From positions 1-64,000 of the forward strand of contig JAJKFJ010021934.1 in assembly GCA_027382625.1 (NCBI GenBank): DNA of 64,000 bases. The letters run 5' to 3'. Below are positions 60,335 to 64,000 of this stretch, piece after piece. The number at the start of each line of letters is the position of its first letter. Within the stretch, counting starts at the first letter, position 1. The DNA is from Tetmemena sp. SeJ-2015 (lineage: Eukaryota; Ciliophora; Spirotrichea; Sporadotrichida; Oxytrichidae). Both the position numbers and the translations under genes were made by a program. Under the pieces are notes generated by a model. The model made no database searches and was not told where the DNA came from. It saw nothing but the letters and a program-made list of their open reading frames with translations.

Positions 60335-62670
60335 ATGAGATTCACGCCATAAAAAAGCATGGCTTAAACAGCCAATAGAAGGAAATCTCTTATGCGGCCT
60401 GCTCATCTTCAACTGTCCGCGCAAAAGTCAATGAGCAATTCTTTCTTGAGAAGAATATCAAACAGAGATGGCGAAGTCCAAAGCCCTGAACTCCTTCCAC
60501 AGTCAAAGGTAAGAAAAATATTAACACTATAATGAAAAAAATATGAAGGGCGACTGACTTAATAAAATAGCTAATTAATTTTTAATTAAGGTTTATTCTC
60601 TATAATTATACTTATAATACAATTATAGAATATAGAGATGGAGAAAATATAAATTCACCCTAAAATTTTTGCTGAATGTAATTATGTTATAGACAGCAGA
60701 CGATGGTGCAATAAAATTAGACGAAGAAGGAAAACCAGTGGTAAGATTTAAAGCTTTAATTTACTTTCCCACTTACATTGTTTCCAATGTTTTATCCTAA
60801 GGGACAATCTACCTCATATAATTTATGTCTCTTAAAATTTGACTCATATATTCTTAATTATATCATACATCATTTATCCACAATTGCATAATCTAAACCA
60901 TAACGTACATAGATCTCAGGAAGTATGCTTACTCAATTAAGGCCGCAAAACACTACAACCCAAAATTAGATCATTAAATAAAAATTATTTTAATCATTTC
61001 CGAAAAAGAGTTAATCCAAGAAGCCAGAGAGAAAAAGAAAAAGTTAGTTCCTTTCATCTTTAGAATTTACTCCAAAAATTTTAGCCTCCATAAATAAAAA
61101 TGTTGACACATTTTATAGAATCATCGAACTAATCAGCTTAGATTTTGAAGATATCCGCATTTCCAATGAGGCATTCATCAAACTAAAGTTATAAATTCAT
61201 TTTAGTTAGCAGAATATGCAGTGTCTTTTGTAGCTGCTATACAAATAGGATCAAGCATCGTCTAAAACGAACTGTAGCAATATCAGAAGAATATATATGA
61301 GTCAGAGTATCTACTACTGCTGAGACTGAATTACATAACCACGGCTATAAACAGTAACTTTCAATAACACCATCATAATTAAATAAGTTTAGTCCTGCTC
61401 ATTATATTCCGATACCAAATGCACCTGAAATGGTCAATATCCAAGGGATACTTTACCAGGATAGATACATTAACAACTACTGGCCAGATCAAATATGTAC
61501 TCATCGAGATTACCAAATAATTTTTTTGTCAACGATAAAAATTTACTATCATCATTTTTAGATCTTCATCATTGTTCTTTGTCCGTATGAGTTATTTCAA
61601 AAGCAGTATATTCTCGAATGTAAGGAAGAAATATTTCTAAGGCCTTCTGCTTTTCAATTACTCTTGAGATTTATATGCCTAACTTAAATGAAACTTTTTA
61701 GACTCCACTGCTACTGAAACTGCTAATGTGATATCTCCGAATGAAATTTTGACCATTGCTTCTACTCTTAAGGCTTTTTTCTTTCTAAGAACGATTCTTT
61801 ACTTTTCACGTTTTACTGGCCCGAGAGCATAGAGAGTATGCTAAATGAATAGAACTCAATCAAATACTATTTTCACTTTGAAAAGCATCGTGCAGGAAAA
61901 GCCTTATTAACTCATGTCAGGGATTATGCTTCTCTCAGCTTTGATTAGTGCTTAATTTTCTAATTAAGTTGTGCTATATACAATTATAACTTACATGGTG
62001 CAAGTATTCGAAAGACCTTTTTCTCAAAACTCTGCTCAGGATTTCAGCATATTTGGGAACACATTTTGGTACATAGTAGTTACGATGGGGACGATTGGCT
62101 ATGGAGATATGTATCCTAAAACTTAGGGCGGTAGATTGATAGGGATTATAATGTGCATCTGGGGAATCTGCATTGCAGCATTCTTAAATTAGTACAATAG
62201 TTAATATTTTATTCTTTACTGTGACTCTCTACAATTAACTGAGTCTGATACCCTCAGAATAGAAAGCCTTTCTCCTATTACAAAGGCTCTACTACAAAGA
62301 AATGATATAGCGAGAGTCAGTGGCTGCAGTTAAATATTTCTTTAAATGATATTCAGGATAAAATAAATTTTTTCATTTTACTACTTTGTTTAAGCATAAT
62401 TTGATTCAGAGAAAGCAAGACATCCTTGATCCTAATGCGAAAATTGATCCTGAGCTATTATCTTCGGCTCGTGAATTCAGAAAACACATCATCAAATTCA
62501 AGGAAATAAATCGGAAGATGTAAAACTTTAGAGAGGGAAACACAGATACTCAGTACATAGCAAGAGAGGTCGAGAGATTAGCTCTTAGAATATGGGATAT
62601 TGAAAATGAACTTGAAAGGAATCAAATAAATGATCATTCAATTCGATAAAAAATAAAAAAAAATTCTTGA
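60335..62670 (+). CDS. SK-type (calcium/calmodulin-gated) potassium channel, copy 1
   Basis: The probable start is ATG 60335 (MRFTPQKSMAQTANRRKSLM). A Ser/Arg-rich leader is followed, after inserts at about 60509-60695 and 60740-60915, by TADDGAIKLDEEGKPVDLRK and YAYSIKAAKHYNPKL. The membrane part reads LAEYAVSFVAAIQIGSSIVQ, SLVLLIIFRYQMHLKWSISK, VLCPYELFQKQYILECK, LKAFFFLRTILYFSRFTGPR, then the pore helix and filter TFWYIVVTMGTIGYGDMYPK and last helix LIGIIMCIWGICIAAFFTVT. The C-terminal KAFLLLQRLYYKEMIQRES and KHNLIQRKQDILDP..., LSSAREFRKHIIKFKEINRK match the calmodulin-binding tail of SK channels. The TGA at 62668-62670 may itself lie in an IES. The S5-P-S6 order and the absence of a charged S4 favour SK over voltage-gated channels. 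Confidence 0.85.
61187..61208 (+). other. Short IES (12 nt), pointer AGTTA
   Basis: AGTTA at 61187-61191 and 61204-61208. Removing 17 nt gives NEAFIKLKLAEYAVSFVAAI. Confidence 0.85.
62180..62216 (+). other. IES, pointer ATTCTT
   Basis: ATTCTT at 62180-62185 and 62211-62216. Removing 31 nt gives IWGICIAAFFTVTLYNQLSL; copy 2 has the uninterrupted equivalent IWGIFITSFFTVTLTNFLNF. Confidence 0.95.
62341..62393 (+). other. IES, pointer TTTAA
   Basis: TTTAA at 62341-62345 and 62389-62393. Removing 48 nt deletes an in-frame TGA and gives VAAVKYFFKHNLIQRKQDIL, which aligns without gaps with copy 2 (VKAVATLYKHKLLSKKADIF). Confidence 0.9.
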
Positions 62671-62940
62671 TTCTCAAATAGGAAGAGATTATTAATTATT
62701 AGCTTCTGAAAACTCTAAAATTTTCATAAGATTGTGTTTAGAAAATTGAAAATTGAACTTAATAAATATTTGTTGTAAAAATTTAAGGAAGAGAAAGATG
62801 CAAGATGAAATGAACTTGAAGTTAGACATGATCTTTTTATTTTAAAATTAAATCTTTGAGCTGATTTAGAAACGATAAAAGCAAATGACTCCGAAAGATT
62901 CACTCTAAATACCAGGCTCAAGCTATCTATGATTTATTTT
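62671..62940. other. Unresolved DNA between the two channel copies
   Basis: It is AT-rich with short Lys/Glu-rich open stretches (KFKEEKDA; NELEVRHDL; ADLETIKANDSERFTLN). These could be the C-terminal coil of copy 1 or a spacer; the frame does not connect cleanly to either copy. Confidence 0.35.
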
Positions 62941-64000
62941 TCATAACCAGATTAATTTCATCAATTATAGCTTTACTAATCGTAATATGTACTCGTAGAA
63001 ATGTTTATTGTGACACTAAGTCCCTACGAATTCTTCTAAGATATTATATTTCTTGAATGTAAGTTAATCCCTGGTTTATAAGGACACATTAAAACTTATT
63101 AAAAATTTGAGCGATGAAAGGAGAAAACTGACTCTGATTATAGATTCGACGATGACTCATTCAGCAGTTGTGAGCAACTTAAATAGCATTCTAACTGTGC
63201 TGTCGCTGTTGAAGATCTTTTTCTTTTTGAGAACGCTCATGTACTTCTCAAGATTCAATGACCCACGTGCACAAAGAGTTTGCTAAATGAATGGATGTAA
63301 AGCAACATCTCTGTTTGCAATCAAGAGTATTATTCAGGAGAACCCTTATACACTACTCACGGGAATGTTTTTGCTTTCATCTCTATCGAGTGCATAAAAT
63401 GAAATAGCATTTCAATCTTTACAAGTTTGATAAAATTTGTTTACGCTATGCAAGTCTTTGAAAGGCCTTTCAACATTCTTTTAAAAAAATTTGAAATCCA
63501 GTTACCAAGTTGAAATTAATTATAGCAGATTGTTTCAGGATAGGACTTTGACTCTTACTGGAACTCATTTTGGCTAATAGTTGTGACTATGACGACTGTA
63601 GGGTATGGAGACATGTTCCCTAAGTCCTATGGAGGTCGAGTGATTGGCATGATAATCTGTATTTGGGGAATCTTTATCACCTCCTTCTTTACTGTGACCT
63701 TGACAAACTTCCTAAATTTCACCCCTTCCCAAAATAAGGCCTACCTTCTATTGCAAAGGCTCTACTGGAAGGATCTTATCTAGAAGGAATCAGTCAAAGC
63801 AGTTTAATCTCATAATTAAACTTACCATTATAGATATTTAGTAGCCACTCTCTATAAGCATAAACTCCTTTCTAAAAAGGCTGACATCTTCGATGTTAAT
63901 GCAAAGGTAGATCCAAAGCTCCTCTCTTCTGCAAGGACTTTCAGGCGGCATATGGTTAAGTTCAAGGAGACTACAAGGAAAATGTTTAACTACAATGAGG
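62941..64000 (+). CDS. SK-type potassium channel, copy 2, 3' end beyond window
   Basis: A tandem paralogue of copy 1. Visible blocks: LSPYEFFQDIIFLECK near 63005-63060, STMTHSAVVSNLNSILTVLS, LLKIFFFLRTLMYFSRFNDP, AQRVCQMNG (as in copy 1), then after the ultrashort event at 63397 NSISIFTSLIKFVYAMQVFE, the pore SFWLIVVTMTTVGYGDMFPK, IGMIICIWGIFITSFFTVTL, and the calmodulin-binding tail AYLLLQRLYWKDLIQKESVK and KHKLLSKKADIFDVNAKVDP up to the window end. The N-terminal third (62941-63120) is not resolved and an insert with TGA lies near 63470-63535. Selectivity filter TVGYGD is intact. Confidence 0.85.
63397..63405 (+). other. Ultrashort IES, pointer AAAT, 1-nt insert
   Basis: AAAT-G-AAAT. Removing 5 nt joins LLSSLSSAQN to SISIFTSLIKFVYAMQVFER, which aligns with copy 1 (LLSALISAQ...YMVQVFER). 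Confidence 0.7.
63801..63842 (+). other. IES, pointer AGT
   Basis: AGT at 63801-63803 and 63840-63842. Removing 39 nt gives ESVKAVATLYKHKLLSKKAD, the same length as copy 1 after its own IES removal. Confidence 0.8.

Overview
The window looks like germline (micronuclear) DNA of a spirotrich, probably hypotrich, ciliate of the Oxytricha/Stylonychia kind. Three things in the sequence point there. (1) Genes read through TAA and TAG as glutamine, and TGA is the only working stop. Read this way, the short fragments seen with the standard code join into long conserved proteins. (2) Introns are tiny (31-41 nt, GT...AG). (3) Reading frames are broken again and again by short AT-rich inserts flanked by exact direct repeats of 2-10 bp. 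Removing one repeat plus the insert restores the protein. These are internal eliminated sequences (IES) bounded by pointers, which separate macronuclear-destined segments. The RRP8 gene is the cleanest case: removing five IES and two introns leaves one uninterrupted frame of 277 codons plus stop.

Layout. 0-9.4 kb: one hypothetical gene running off the left edge, a diverged palindrome of about 2.2 kb that includes a decayed copy of that gene's 5' end, then gene-poor DNA with coding-like relics. 9.4-18.6 kb: an EF-hand protein, an N-myristoylation-type protein, a long acidic/Q-rich protein ending in a calmodulin-like domain, a secreted protein, the rRNA methyltransferase RRP8 and a small Q-rich protein. 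18.6-20.7 kb: homopolymer-laden DNA, probably poor sequence. 20.7-30.1 kb: a TPR protein, a hypothetical protein, the Brix-domain factor RPF1, and a very long SNF1-type protein kinase gene broken by eight short-to-medium IES and one 821-bp terminal-inverted-repeat element. 30.3-45.4 kb: an ARM/coiled-coil protein, a kinesin-9 lacking the first half of its motor, a zinc-knuckle protein, an IQ-motif protein and a Q-rich protein. 45.5-56.3 kb: a small hypothetical gene, threonyl-tRNA synthetase, an FBF1-like transition-fibre protein and a large hypothetical protein. 56.6-64 kb: a coiled-coil protein and two tandem SK-type potassium channel genes, the second cut by the window edge.

The genes do not form one pathway. 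Two are nucleolar (RRP8, RPF1). Several suit a ciliated cell (kinesin-9, FBF1-like, calcium-binding proteins, SK channels with a calmodulin-binding tail). Spacing is very tight: convergent stops lie 7 and 25 bp apart and one pair overlaps by about 27 bp, so some neighbours probably share a macronuclear chromosome.

Limits: coordinates of broken genes are outer bounds of germline DNA, not contiguous coding sequence. Several frame changes remain unresolved, and no telomere-addition sites could be recognised. Pointer calls come from reading frame and direct repeats only; macronuclear sequence would settle them.
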